Assembly: GCA_027422505.1 (NCBI GenBank)
Contig: JAPQWV010000001.1
Coordinates: 2,728,001-2,792,000 of the forward strand
Length of the DNA: 64,000 bases
Origin: Craterostigma plantagineum
Lineage: Eukaryota; Streptophyta; Magnoliopsida; Lamiales; Linderniaceae
Direction: 5' to 3'
Part shown: positions 9,425 through 21,155 of the stretch, piece by piece
Position numbering within the stretch: the stretch's first letter is position 1
Layout of the letters: every line of letters starts with the position of its first letter
Notes under the pieces: model-generated
Databases searched by the model: none
What the model was told of the DNA's origin: nothing
What the model saw: the letters and a program-made list of their open reading frames with translations, nothing else
Translations under genes and position numbers: made by a program

Positions 9425-10185
9425 GTTGTAGACAGGGGCGGATCTACGATTTTTTACTGGGGGCCGTAACAAAATTTGGCGTGGGTAATGAGACCATGTA
9501 GAAAATAATTTTCACTTGACGTCTTCTTATTAAAAAATATTACCAATTGAATATATTTTTTCATTGAAAACTGTGAATCATAAAACAAATACTTACACAA
9601 CTAATTATCGATAAAATAAATCAACTATAATATTAATGAAGATCTAACAACCACAACATGTCACAATACTAATATTGCCAAGTGTGATGTGATACAAAGC
9701 TTTCTTTACTTTCTATTATATAATACTAATATACTATAAAGAGAATAGAGTACCAAATTTTAAATGGATAATGAATAATTAGAAAATGTAAAAAGAAAAT
9801 TAAATATATATCAAATAACACTTAATAAGCTAATGTATATTATTATTATTATTTATTATTATTATTATTATTATGGAAACCAAACATGATTGCATGATAT
9901 AGTAGTTGAAATGACTTAAATATTCATTTGATTTCGTAGTTAAAGTTTTTTATAGACTTAAATTAGTTAAGATCGTTATGATTTTTTAGTTAAAAGAATT
10001 ACTAAAATGGTGTATTAGTTAAAATCTGTATAGACTTAACATTAATTAAAATAATTACCTGTATGATGTTTTAAAACTGTTGATTTATTACTAGTTAAAA
10101 TATGTTTATAAAATTAAAAATAACTAAAATCATTAAATAGACTTACGATATGATTAGTTCAACAATAATGATTAACTGATGTATT

Positions 10186-11536
10186 CTTTTTTTTTTTGAC
10201 GAAAAAACGGATATATCCATTATGACAAATCCGCACATAGAAGACCATACATCGCTTGGGTAGGAGGAGAACGACCCTCGCGATATGACCCAAGATTTTT
10301 AGCTAGGTAATGTGCCACCTTATTTCTCATACGCCTTACGAAAGAGAAACCAGTAGATGAGAAAGACGTCGCCAAAGATAGACAATCCTCAGTGACACAA
10401 TCGACTTCAGCCGAATTTGAGACTTCTTGGTTAAGCATCTGAATGATAGGTAGGCAATCCCCTTCGATAGTAATTTGCGGCCAACCTCGATCATAACGGG
10501 GCTGAAATCGCCAGGAAAGGATTGCGACCACCAGCCCAAGCACTTCCCCTCCGCATCCTGGGCGATGACTCCAATAGAAGCTCTGTTATGTAGAATGTAT
10601 CGCTCCATCAAAGTTAAGTTTTATCTCGTTTTGGAAAGGACGCTTCCATCGAACAACTTCCAAGCTCATGTCTCTCCTCTTTGTCGTTCGCTCGCACAGA
10701 ACTAAGGCAGCTTTGGCTGCGCCAATGGCTACTTCAATTGGAGTTCGTTTCTTATCCATTACCCATTTATTCCTTGATCTCCACATTTCCCAACAAAAAT
10801 TTAGAAAAAGAGCAAAATCTGTAGGTCCCAACTCCTTGCTTACATATTCCAGCCAGATAAGTGTCGACCCCGGCCATCGACGAGTTGTTGCTTGTGAGAT
10901 GCCGGGCTGACGCCAAAACCGTTTTGTCTCGGGGCAATGAACAAACACATGATAAGCATCCTCCAAGTAGAAGCCGCATCGAGCGCAAGCTAGGTTGTTT
11001 AGGCAGCCTCATCGCATCAGTTTCTCTGCTGTTGGAAGGCTATTATGGCCAAGTCTCCATGCGAAAGTCGTTACCTTCAGGGCCACATCCGTTTTCCATA
11101 TGAAGTTCCAATCACTGGCGCATGATGTTGAGGCTGTTGAAAGATCTCGAGCTAGTCCAACCGAAAGCCAGTATGCAGACTTGACTGTAAATTCGTCGTC
11201 CTTCGTAAAATGCCAAATTCGCTTGTCCGTACGATTCGTGAGACTCAGAGGACAACCCAATATTGTCTCAACGTCCAGAGGTATGAAAAGATCTCGGATA
11301 AGGGGAATGTTCCATGGTCCAGTTGGGGAGTCTCGAAGGTCACTCACCCGAAGGTCTTCCAAACCTGCCAGAGGAATTGAAACCACATTTCTGTTAAAGT
11401 CCCGTGGCAGCCATGCGTCGTTCCATACCTGGACCGATCTCCCTGATCCTATTCGCCATCGTAAACCTGCCATGACGTAGGGCGAGAAGCAAGGATGCTA
11501 CGCCATGTTAGTGATGGTTCGCATCTAGAGTAGCCG
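10186..11536 (-). mobile_element. 5'-truncated L1-type LINE
   Basis: The 12-bp target duplication AACTGATGTATT is exact at 10174-10185 and 11537-11548. On the minus strand the insert ends in a poly(A) tail (T-run at 10187-10197). It encodes only the C-terminal part of a LINE ORF2, as expected of target-primed insertion with 5' truncation. It lies inside the Tip100-like hAT. Confidence 0.9.
10220..11473 (-). pseudogene. LINE ORF2 C-terminus: zf-RVT and RNase H-like domains
   Basis: The 5' portion (11473-11009) reads RWRIGSGRSVQVWNDAWLP and DEFTVKSAYWL, typical of plant LINE sequence before the zinc-binding RT-associated domain. A TGA at 11009-11011 interrupts it; in the same frame GCLNN, CARCGF and HHVFVHCP-like HVFVHCP follow. 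The RVT_3 (RNase H-like) part, beginning KRPFQNEIKLNFDGA and GVIAQDAEGK, is broken by frameshifts between 10586 and 10480. It ends with TIEGDCLPIIQMLNQ and NKVAHYLAKNL. Not functional. Confidence 0.88.
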
Positions 11537-11596
11537 AACTGATGTATTAGTTAAAAACTATTAATAACAGTCAACATAATTAAATACTCAAAATAG

Positions 11597-11682
11597 AAAA
11601 ATACCCAAGCGGAATCGAACCCACGTTAAAACTATAACATATCAGCCTACCACCCACGCACTGACCATTACGCCACTTACAA
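11597..11682 (-). other. tRNA-like / pol III A- and B-box-like segment
   Basis: Read on the minus strand, TGGCGTAATGG resembles an internal A box and, 43 bp later, GGTTCGATTCC fits the B-box consensus. The T-arm cannot pair fully and no acceptor stem is visible, so it is not an intact tRNA. It may be the head of a tRNA-derived SINE or a captured tRNA relic inside the hAT body. Confidence 0.4.
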
Positions 11683-11809
11683 CTACAATATCCTATGTAT
11701 TATATATTTAATACATACAAATAAACACAATTCAAAAATTCCTGGGGGGGGGGGGGGGGGGGGGGCGTGGCCCCCCCACCACACTGAAGATCTGCCACTG
11801 GGTTGTAGA

Positions 11810-12811
11810 TATGGTGGGTTGCTTATTAGATTTATATAACACGTCAAGTTTGGATAATTGAATCGATTTAGGAATTTTTCCCAATTTCGAATCCTAATTT
11901 TGAAATTAGGAGCTAGCTTGATTTATTCGATTTGTCGAAACGTTGCTATCGGGAGCATCAACGTTGCGATCAAACTGAACGTTCTCAGTTGCCTCAACAA
12001 AGACCTCAATATAATCAAGTTCGGCGTCGGGATCCAAGAAGTATGCGAGCTCGGCATCATTAGAATTCGGAGGAGCGTCTGATACAGTCGAGAGTGTTGA
12101 TAATATTCGTCTTCACCTGAACGATTAAAGAGAAGGAAGTGCTATCGACGGAAGTCATGTTGTACAACATACTAAGAAATTGATCGAAATTGGTTTCGCG
12201 ACGAATTCGCCGATAACCAATGCGTTGAAGACTATATCGAATGGTGTTTGATTCGTGTATGATTTTACCGCCAAAATAGACAATTATTTGAATTTTTGGA
12301 CACCATATTAAATATCTAGGAAATTTTTAATGAATTATATAACACAAACATCGGCCGATAAAATAACCAAAATCGTCGCACGTACCGCTTCGTCGTGCCT
12401 AATGGCCGCGATGATAAGGCATCGTTGGAGACAACGCGTAATGGGCCGTCAAATCGATGTCATAAGTGGGTTGCGTCAATGCGTCGCGTTTAATAAACGC
12501 GACGTCGCGCCTAATGGATGCAACGGTCGTCGATAGTTGGGCCAATTATGGGCCCAACACGTTTTTGAAAGAAGAGGTCCAATCTAAGCTGGTGCCACCT
12601 AATCGTCTCGGCTAATAGCCGCAACGTCGCGTTTAGTGGACGCAGTTTGTCCTTTATTAATTTCGAGTGCAGTAATCCTATTTTATTACATTTTGATTTA
12701 TTGCATTATTTTATTGAAAAGACCTTTTTAATTTCTTTTTTATTTTGTTTTCTTTTTCTATTTCTTTCCAATGAGGACAACAGTAAACAAAGCGACATCA
12801 GTTCTTCATGT
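11810..12811. other. Intergenic, no gene recognised; GTCGCG palindromic motifs
   Basis: Short frames at 11858-12082 and 12330-12536 have no recognisable domain. 12483-12503 is a palindrome, GTCGCGTTTA and TAAACGCGAC around one base, and variants (GTCGCGCCTAATGG, GTCGCGTTTAGTGG) recur to 12645. These resemble remnants of one degenerate repeat. Confidence 0.4.
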
Positions 12812-12814
12812 TAA

Positions 12815-13761
12815 CGGCTCGTTTGTAAGAGTGTATGCGTGGGTAATAGGCGTGTATGATAAAATAACATTGTGTTTGTTATATGTGTAAAGTTATACAC
12901 ACCTTGTATAGGTATACAAGCCTATTACTTGCAAATCGTTTATAGCCCCTGTATATAGATATCCATCATAAAGGTGGGTTGTCAATACATATGTTCTTAA
13001 TACAAATTCTACCCCTTATCTGCCATAACGCCTTCATCTCCATCGCATCTACATTTCCATCTCTCCAGGCATTGTTTTTCTCCATCCATCTCCATCGTCT
13101 TCCATCTCGAGCTTCACCATAATTGTATCTCTATCAAGGCTCCAACCATTGAACCCCAATCTGATTTTTTTCCTTTCTCCATCCTTCTCCGCGTCCTCCA
13201 TCTCGAGCTTCGCCGTAATTCCGTCTCTATCAAGACCACAACCATTGTACCCGAATCTGATAACTCCGTCACTGTCGAGAAGATAGTTATTAGCTCATGT
13301 AATTTTGAAACAAGTTGTATCATACGAGGTTTTTTGGGGTTCTTGTGCTTTTCTTTGTGCTAGATTAATAGGTTATTGGAGAAAGGTTTTAGAATTTGCT
13401 TGATTTTTCAGGAAATTCTGTTCTTGTCAATTTGATTAGTAGGTTATTGGAGAAAGGTCCAGGTGTTTGCTCATTTTCTTTGTTTGCTGGTGGTGCTTTA
13501 TTTCCCAAATGAAAATGTGGAATGAACGAGAACGATGGTAGAAAAGCAAATATAATTAAGGCCAAAAATGTCATTTAAGTATTTTTAACAAATCATATAC
13601 CCAACTGCAACAGTCGTATCAAACACTCTTTTTAGTATTACCCAAATAATTAAAACTCACATATCAAACATGAAAAAATGTATATCAACAAAATCCTTGT
13701 ATAGTCATACACAAATAACTTATACACATCAAATCCAAAAACATCGATGTCAAACGAGCCC
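12815..13761. mobile_element. PIF/Harbinger-type MITE
   Basis: Inverted ends CGGCTCGTTTG (12815) and CAAACGAGCCC (13761), flanked by TAA on both sides (12812-12814, 13762-13764), as expected for PIF/Harbinger. No transposase. Inside are two direct copies of about 100 bp containing CCATCTCGAGCTTC (about 13101 and 13198). Confidence 0.8.
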
Positions 13762-13764
13762 TAA

Positions 13765-14181
13765 ATGGCAGTAACTTCATTATATAGTGGTGCTATGCGT
13801 GATGCCATTCATACATCCCTTTGTATTATATTATTTTTTCTGTATATATATATTTTTTTGACAGATATTTTTTCTGTATACATATACTTCCCTTTGTAGA
13901 AAATATATACTTTAACAACAAAACACGTTTACACAAGCCAAAAGACGACTGACTTTTTTCACGCTTTAGCGAGCAAATGGTTTCTTACAAAAGAGGACGA
14001 CGATAGCAAACGACACTCAAAAGAAAGAAAAAGAAAAAAGAAATTCGAAAAACTTCAAGCCCATAACAGAAACACACACACCCAATAAGCGCAAACTTGA
14101 GCCTAATTAGAACACGTAACAACATTACAACACAATAACATTTTGTGTCATATGTATGTATTATCTATCATGAAACTTTGG
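13765..14181. other. 3' flank of the sucrose transporter gene
   Basis: AT-rich DNA downstream of the minus-strand SUT stop codon. It must hold the 3' UTR and poly(A) site, but no unique signal can be fixed by eye. No other gene is seen. Confidence 0.4.
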
Positions 14182-17100
14182 TCAATGAAAGCCTCCTCCA
14201 CCACTCAAAGCCTTAGCTGAATCCACATTAGAGGGCGGAGAAGGCAACATTGTGAATGCAAAAATCCCGCTGGCCAACGCCGCCACCGCCCCCACCACAA
14301 ATGCAGGTAAATTTCCGCCGCCGAACAAATCGTCCCATGGCCCACTTGCCACAGACACCACCATCTGTAATAATACATATATACATATGTTTGAAATCAA
14401 TATGTTTATTGATGATGATGATGATGATGATGATGATTCTCAATCAAATAATGTGCTCTTAGAACATGATGCTCCATATGACATTATAGCGTGTATGTCC
14501 CATCACTATCGACTTGAGAGAGAGAGAGATTGATCAAATCTACATCACATGTATCACATCATTCATATAATGATAACATATTAAGAGAATAACCATCCAT
14601 CATCACTGTTTGACTTGTGTGAATTTAACAGCACTGAAAAAGTTTTTTGTAAGTGGGGAGAGATCAATAATGTGAAATGGCATTGTGTTCATCTCCTTAT
14701 GTGTGGTAGTGGGGATCCAAAATGAATGAATATATGCCCTTTACTGTGACGAGAAACTCTGAGGAAAAAGTGGGAAATTCAGACAAATTCTATGCTTGGA
14801 ATTTTGTGCAAGTGATATCTAACGACAATGGATGGGAAGTTCATATCTTATCACGATCAATCATGTTAGAGATGTGAAGCATATAGTGTGACAAGATCTC
14901 TTACCTGTGGGATAACTATAGCGAGATTCAGGACTCCAAGTGACAGACCTGATCATAATATGAATTTTGTATCTTTAAAAAAAAAAGATTGAATATTATC
15001 TATGAAAGTGTGATGGAAAAGATTCTGCTTTTTATATATTCTGCTTTCACAGTAACGTTTTACCTTGTCCAGCACCAGAATTACTTGAAAAGATTGATGC
15101 CAAAGCAAATGGCACACTAAAAGTCACCTGGCGTTAGGTAGAAGATGGGAATTAGTCCACAATTTTTCAAGGCACATCTGATGCTTCAATCATATCAAAA
15201 AACACTGTAATAGATGATTCTTTGTAAGATTAGCAGTGAAAGTTCTTAACCATGAGTTTTCTAGCAGTTACATTTTTACCTCCTCGTAGTAAAGTCAAAA
15301 CAACTCATGTCAATAACACTCGAGTGATACAGATTAACAATGTTGACAAGTGCCCCCAACACATCATTATTTCTAGAAAGATGCTTTTCTTTCTTCATTG
15401 TGCCTTTTTAGCAGCAATTCTTTGCAATAATGCTCTCTAAGGTATGGCTGGTTTGACTATACGCAGAAAACTCGCCACTAAAGAAACCTAATCTCTTTCT
15501 AGCTTTCGGTATACTTCGCCATGATTATCAAAATCCGATCTTGCTTACTTTACACGAGTGCTAACTAACAAACTGGGATCAGTCTATAATAAGTACACAG
15601 AAGCCATCGTTAAAATGACACCTAATCTTATCTTAATTTTTTTTCTGTTAGGTAACCTATTACCTAACCTCGATTAGTGAACTAGATATGGTAGTTTCCC
15701 AAACCAGCAATCTCATAATTCATTACCATCCTCCACACAGGATGAAGTTGAAGAACTCTGGCTAGATTCTTGTGTCCATCAATTATGGAATCAGTATGAC
15801 ATGTGATAAATACCAAATAAAGAACTTTCAATAGTCTTTTTCCACCACATCTATGCTTCGACAATATGAAGAACAAACCGAAAGAACCTTATCTGTTCAT
15901 TTCTCTACCTTTATGCCAAAGTTGTACTCTATTCCTCATGTAGTTAATTTCCATTATCATGCATGTATTAATGAAACAGTGACAATAAGTAGTAAAAACT
16001 TATCTATTTCTTGTCACAAGCCTATTTTCTTATTACATTCTCTAGTCTCTAATATACTACATCTGTGCTCATCATGTGATCAACTTATATCTGTTCTAAG
16101 CTATATATGCAGTATACAATCGAATTAATGTCAGAACTAAACCACATCAACGTTAGGAGTAAACATGAATTACTTAGAGCCTAAAACAGCCAATGGAACG
16201 AAGAAAAACACAACAACAATAAAAAAACTCACCGCAAGAGGGATACCAAGAACAGAAAAAAGCGTCAGAGCTCCGATTTTGATCCCTGGAGAAGGAGGCT
16301 GAAGCACCGTGCCGCCATTGATGTATCTCCGATCATGCTCGGCCAGTTTAGTGACCAAAACAGTCATGCCCAAACAAATAGCAAGCAAAAGGTTAACCCA
16401 ACCCCACAATTTCTTAACCCCACCAATCCCTTTGGCCAAGAACTGTATCCCAAGAGAAGCAAAACCCAAAACAACAGAGTTCAACATTAACCCCAATGCA
16501 CCAGCACGCACGCCACGGTCGTAGAGCTTACCTTCACCTACTTTACCTCCATAAACCTCCCTACCCATCCAATCAGTGTCGAACAATAGAAAGGGAAACC
16601 AAGCAATCCAATTCAAACAGGTCACAAGCAAGAGAATCCACATGGGTCTGGGAAGCTCTTTCAACGCGCCGAACAATTCCCCAAAAATTGGGATTTTGCC
16701 CTTTTTTGTGCTGCTTTGTAAGGTTTCTTGGGGTTCAGGGACTTTTTCTCGAACTATGCTTAGTGCGAGGGTGGTTAGGGTGAGTAAGAGTGCTATGGAG
16801 ATGAAGAAACAGCTCTTGAGATTAGCACAGTAGGTGTCGCAAGCTTTGGTTTTAGAAAAGGGGAAGATTTTGTAGAGGTGGGTGTAGGAACCCGCGGCGT
16901 AGCCTAAAACGTTCCCCACTGCCATGAAAAAGGAGTAGAGAGCATTTGCTGCGCTCATCTTCTTTGCGCAGCCGTGAGATAAATCGGCTAAGAATGCTCT
17001 GCATGGACCCTAAAAATCATAAAATTAAAGCTCAGCCACTGTAGATTTTGCTCTAATAGTGGTGAAACGAAGCTGAAGATTCCTATTCGTCGAAGAAATC

Positions 17101-17624
17101 AGGTTACCGACAAATTAAGAGAGGGAAAAAGAGTACCAAAAACCGCCGTAAAAACAAAACGATACCTGCAACATATTGTTAGCGACGTCGAGTATCCAAA
17201 ACCCCACCACGAACACCGCAATGGCCCTCGGCTTCCGCCCTTTTCCGGCCACGTCGCCCGAGGCCCGGCCCATATCCGCCGCGAAGCCTATCAGGAAAAC
17301 CGCCACCGCCACAAGAGCAGCGCCGGAGGCAATGAACGGCCGGCGACGGCCAAACCTAGACGTGCAGCAGTCGCTGTAGTAGCCCACGATGGGTTGAACG
17401 ACGAGCCCCGAAATTGGCCCGCAAAGCCATATGAACGAAGCCCATGTGTGAGGTATGCCCAGTAATTGGACGTACGGCGTCAATAGGGAGAGCTGAAGAG
17501 CCCAACCAAATTGAACGCCGGCGGCTATGGCGGCCACCAGTACGATTTTGTACAGTGGCTCCGACGGAGATTGTGGTGGCTCTGTGGTGGTGGTGGTGTT
17601 TTTCACGAGATCGTTGTCGGCCAT
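14182..17624 (-). CDS. SUT1: Sucrose/H+ symporter, SUT1-type (5 exons)
   Basis: Exons (minus): 17624-17166, 17009-16233, 15127-15064, 14948-14905, 14364-14182. All introns are GT..AG, the phases agree, and the total is 508 residues, the family's usual length. It is a 12-helix MFS plasma-membrane carrier that loads sucrose with protons, typically into phloem. Seen: [25 protein letters not shown] with the conserved His, [15 protein letters not shown] then [10 protein letters not shown] across the first intron, [20 protein letters not shown], and the C-terminus GGGFH typical of the SUT1/SUC2 clade rather than SUT4. The start is the first ATG after a plausible TATA and leader. Odd: residue 86 is Cys where the family has Arg ([11 protein letters not shown]), codon 17369-17367. 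Intron 2 (about 1.1 kb) and intron 4 (540 bp, with a GAT microsatellite at 14411-14438) hold no genes. Confidence 0.95.
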
Positions 17625-17770
17625 TATTTCTGTGTAGTATTTTTATCGGTGTTGTTATTAATTATAGTTTTAATCAACGATTTGCATGCAGAAGAAAGAG
17701 GTGGTGCCGGCGGCGGCGGTGGTGGTGGTGTGGAACGGAATGAGAGGCGAGTGTGGTATATATAGAGGTT
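17625..17770 (-). promoter_or_regulatory. SUT1 core promoter and 5' UTR
   Basis: On the minus strand TATATATA lies at about 17756-17763, roughly 135 bp upstream of the ATG. The leader between includes a (CCA/CCG)n-rich stretch (17700-17732). The start site would be near 17730. Placement is inferred from the TATA box only. Confidence 0.6.
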
Positions 17771-18198
17771 TTGGCGGGGAATGAGATTGCTAATTATACT
17801 TTTTAAGATAATAGTTTTATTTATTGTCAATTTGCAGTCATTTTCTTTTCCTCGATTATTTTGAACATGCGAATAAATTTATATATATTGCACATAAAGT
17901 TGAAAGAAATTGGACGAGAAGTGTTGTAGGATTTGGATTTTTGTGACGTAGTGGTGATATGAAGATATTGCTTTTAAAAGTTGTAGTATGATATATTTAT
18001 TTTTGACTATTTTGTGTCTTAATGGGTGTAATGAATGGGAGGGTTGAAACTTGTAACTTGACAGAAGCAAAAATAGATAAATTAGATAACACTAGTCAAA
18101 GTGAAGGAATACAAGAATATGGTTTTGATTAGGATCTAATCTTTTCAATGAAAATTACAATATATATTATATATTGAAAACTTCACTTTGTATTACAT
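17771..18198. other. Upstream flank of SUT1, no feature recognised
   Basis: AT-rich DNA between the SUT1 promoter and a MITE. No open frame with recognisable content and no repeat of note. Confidence 0.4.
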
Positions 18199-18201
18199 TA
18201 A

Positions 18202-18870
18202 GGGGGTGTTTGTTTCAGGTGATCCAACATTAAGGTGATACGCATATCACGGTAATGTGAGTATCACCGGAATGTGGATCAATGTGATATGTCATCAGTG
18301 TGTTTGTTTTAAGGTGATATTTCGTTTTGCAGATCAACGTGATATGAAAGTATTCTGTTTGTTTAATCACTGTAATGTGTAGGGTGACACTGTATAAATG
18401 TCATATTTGACCCTATACATATAATTTAAATAATGTGTTATTTTTTAAGGTGATATTTTATGTGATAATCATTAATATATTAAATTTTACATATTTATAA
18501 GCATTATTTATTTATACTTTTTTTAAAATATAAGTTTAAATATTTTTAAATAACTGAAATTTTTTTAAGATTTAATTATGTTAATCATGTAATTAAAATA
18601 TTTATAATGGCATATAAGGTAACAATGTTAAAATATGAGGGGTATTTTCGTCCATTAAAAAGTTAGATAGATCACCTCATCACCGTGATGTTGGATCACT
18701 TAGGTTTTTTGGGGTGATCTGAAATATGAAATATTACCCCATTTTCATCACCTAGGTGATCCAACATTCCGGTGATGACTCAACACCTAGATTAAACAAA
18801 CACAGTGATAAGTGGTAAAAGAGAGGATCACGGTGATGTTTTGGAAGATCACCCCAAAACAAACACCCCC
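18202..18870. mobile_element. PIF/Harbinger (Tourist-like) MITE
   Basis: Terminal inverted repeats GGGGGTGTTTGTTT and AAACAAACACCCCC are perfect over 14 bp. TAA flanks both ends (18199-18201, 18871-18873). The body repeats GTGATCCAACATT and ATCACC in both orientations. No coding capacity. It lies about 0.58 kb upstream of the SUT1 ATG. Confidence 0.9.
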
Positions 18871-18873
18871 TAA

Positions 18874-20666
18874 TGGGTAGTAATAATGTATGCATTAACA
18901 TGTAGTTTGAAAATGTTGAGGCTTGAATAAAATTGCATCCTGCCACTTAAAAAATTAATTTACAAATAGCATAGGAATGTTCATTTAAATTCAGTAACAT
19001 TGTTTTAACTAATCTTATATAATTATAAAACTGTTGGTGTTCTCATATGATGTCACGTGTTACTTAACTTAAAAATTAAATTAAATAATAAAAACTCCAA
19101 AAAAATCCATATATAACTACCAACTATCAAACATAAATTTAATAATTTTATTAACAGATAATAATTAGTATAGTTAATCTAATCCAGTGCGTTGCAGGAG
19201 TAAAAAACTAATATTTAGTAATAACTATGTCCCTGCTTATCCGAATAACTACCTGATTTCATATAATAAACTACTAAATGGAATAGGGCACATGTAACAA
19301 AGAAATGAAATTATATACACACCGACTATCATATGACTTTTTCTTTTAATCAAAGCTTCGAACTAAATAGAACTCGAATGGGATCGTGTAAGAAAATCAG
19401 ATCGTCATAATTCCACTTTTTCCTATTTGTTAATGCACCCACATGTTTACTTTTGTATACGATAATCCAAGAGCATTAGTTTAATTTATAATGATGACGT
19501 TACAAGTGTTACTAATGGGAAAAAAGGCATATTAATTAATGGGTCGTTGAGTCTATTTTATATTAATATGACCTTATTCACTATGACTATTAGACATGTT
19601 ATGCCTTTCTTGGTTCTCATGCTATCATAATCTTGGGATATTATATTATATTTATATTTTTCCATGTCATTATAGTTGCACGTAATAATATTCGGTTCAT
19701 TTTTACTAGGCCACATATAATGTTACGAAGATTACACGAGATATTAATAACATATACTTTTTCTACGTGACAATAGGGCTGCTATAAGTAATGGAATATA
19801 GAATAAAAATTAGAGTGAAGAACACTAATAAAAAAGGACGGCGAACACATATCAAGAATCATTTCGGCCCTTTTTAATGGATAAAAAGAGATGAAATTCT
19901 TTGCTATCTAATCTTGACAAATTATTTTAATTGTTTATAATAGTCGTCCTGCCATGTTGGGACAATTATTTACCGGGCGATGTGTATAAAAAATACAGGC
20001 ATGGACATGGAGCAAGTATCAACAATCAATTCAAATACGTAAATAGGATAGATTTTATCATATTGATCTCCAAACTAAATAAATTTTATCACATTGATCT
20101 CCAAATTAATTTATTTCAGAATATGTACATGTGTATAGGAATATATCATTACTAGTTTTGTAAAAACATTATCCCCAAGTTTACGCACTTCAAAAACTGT
20201 AAGGAATAGTCGTCAGATGAGAAAACGGAGTTTTAAATGTTCATTTATTGAAGAATAAGAAGCTTCAAGACAAGTTGAGCATTACATTAAAAAGGTGTTG
20301 AAATGGATTAGATTACTCTTCGATAATGTATTTTTCCTCCGTATCGAATTTTTTTCTCCATTGATTAACAATATCGTCATTTACTGTTAAATAAACATGA
20401 GCTATACAAACATGAGGACAGCCCAACGGTATGCAAATATGACATGAGAGTTAGTTAAAAATTGTTCATTAGCCAAAATTTACTTGCACACACAACGAGT
20501 GTGCCCCATATATAAATATATTATATTAAAATTATGTTAATTTAAAATAGTTAACTAAAATTATAATTTGAAGTTATGTATATATAATCTTATAAATCAA
20601 AGGTATAATATTTAATTACAAATAGTAATTACAAGATAGTGATTTTTTGGTGAAATTGACGTACCC
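18874..20666. other. AT-rich intergenic DNA
   Basis: About 1.8 kb with no frame over 75 codons that looks coding, no domain match by eye and no clear terminal repeats. Confidence 0.5.
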
Positions 20667-20883
20667 GTGCTTGTTTGGTTTGGTGGTTTAATGATTTTAA
20701 AGGCGGGTTCAAGACATTTCTGACTGTTTGGTTCGTGAGTTTATCTAAAACATGAGTTTATATAAAACGTGTGTTTATTTAAACCCACTAACCAAACACG
20801 CATTTTATTTATACCCATTAATTTGTTTTATATAAACCTTAACTAAAACCACCTAAATATAAACCTATCACCCAAACGAGCAC
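20667..20883. mobile_element. Small MITE (217 bp)
   Basis: The left end GTGCTTGTTTGG...GGTTTA pairs with the right end TAAACCTATCACCCAAACGAGCAC over about 24 positions with a few mismatches. The body is also self-complementary (AAACCCACTAACCAAACACG). No clear target duplication, so family assignment is open. Confidence 0.6.
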
Positions 20884-21155
20884 CAAAAGTGCTGTTCTAA
20901 CTATCCATCATCGCTTCATAAAATAGAATATTCGCTTCAAACTGAATATACGATTTATTCTCTTTTCTGTACAGAGATCAACTACAACACAGGAAAAAAA
21001 AACTACATAAATCTCACATAAAAGGAAAAAAACAACTAAACAAAAAAAAAACCCAACGCAAAAAGTCGCTTTTACCCCCGACCCAATACAGCGAGAAACA
21101 CAACACCCCATCAAAATCGAAGCAAACGAAACCGAGCATTTTTTTTTTCATTTCA

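Larger units (their letters stand above)
9433..11801. mobile_element. Non-autonomous Tip100-like hAT element with nested LINE
   Basis: The left terminus CAGGGGCGGATCTAC (9433) matches, in inverted form, the right terminus GAAGATCTGCCACTG (11786-11800). Tip100-family hATs are known for CAGGGGCGGAG ends. An exact 8-bp target duplication, GTTGTAGA, flanks it at 9425-9432 and 11802-11809. No transposase is seen; the AT-rich body is split by a LINE at 10186-11536. A run of about 24 G followed by a C-rich block sits near the right end (11743-11777). Confidence 0.88.

Noticed and set aside
11597..11682. Functional tRNA gene
   Set aside because: A and B boxes are close to consensus, but the T-stem does not pair and no acceptor stem is seen.
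14252..14533. Plus-strand frames encoding poly-Asp or poly-Met near 14410
   Set aside because: Translations of a (GAT)n microsatellite in SUT1 intron 4 and of the antisense of its last exon.
16496..16833. Plus-strand open frames inside SUT1 exon 2
   Set aside because: Antisense to a well-supported transporter exon; composition mirrors codon bias of the real strand.
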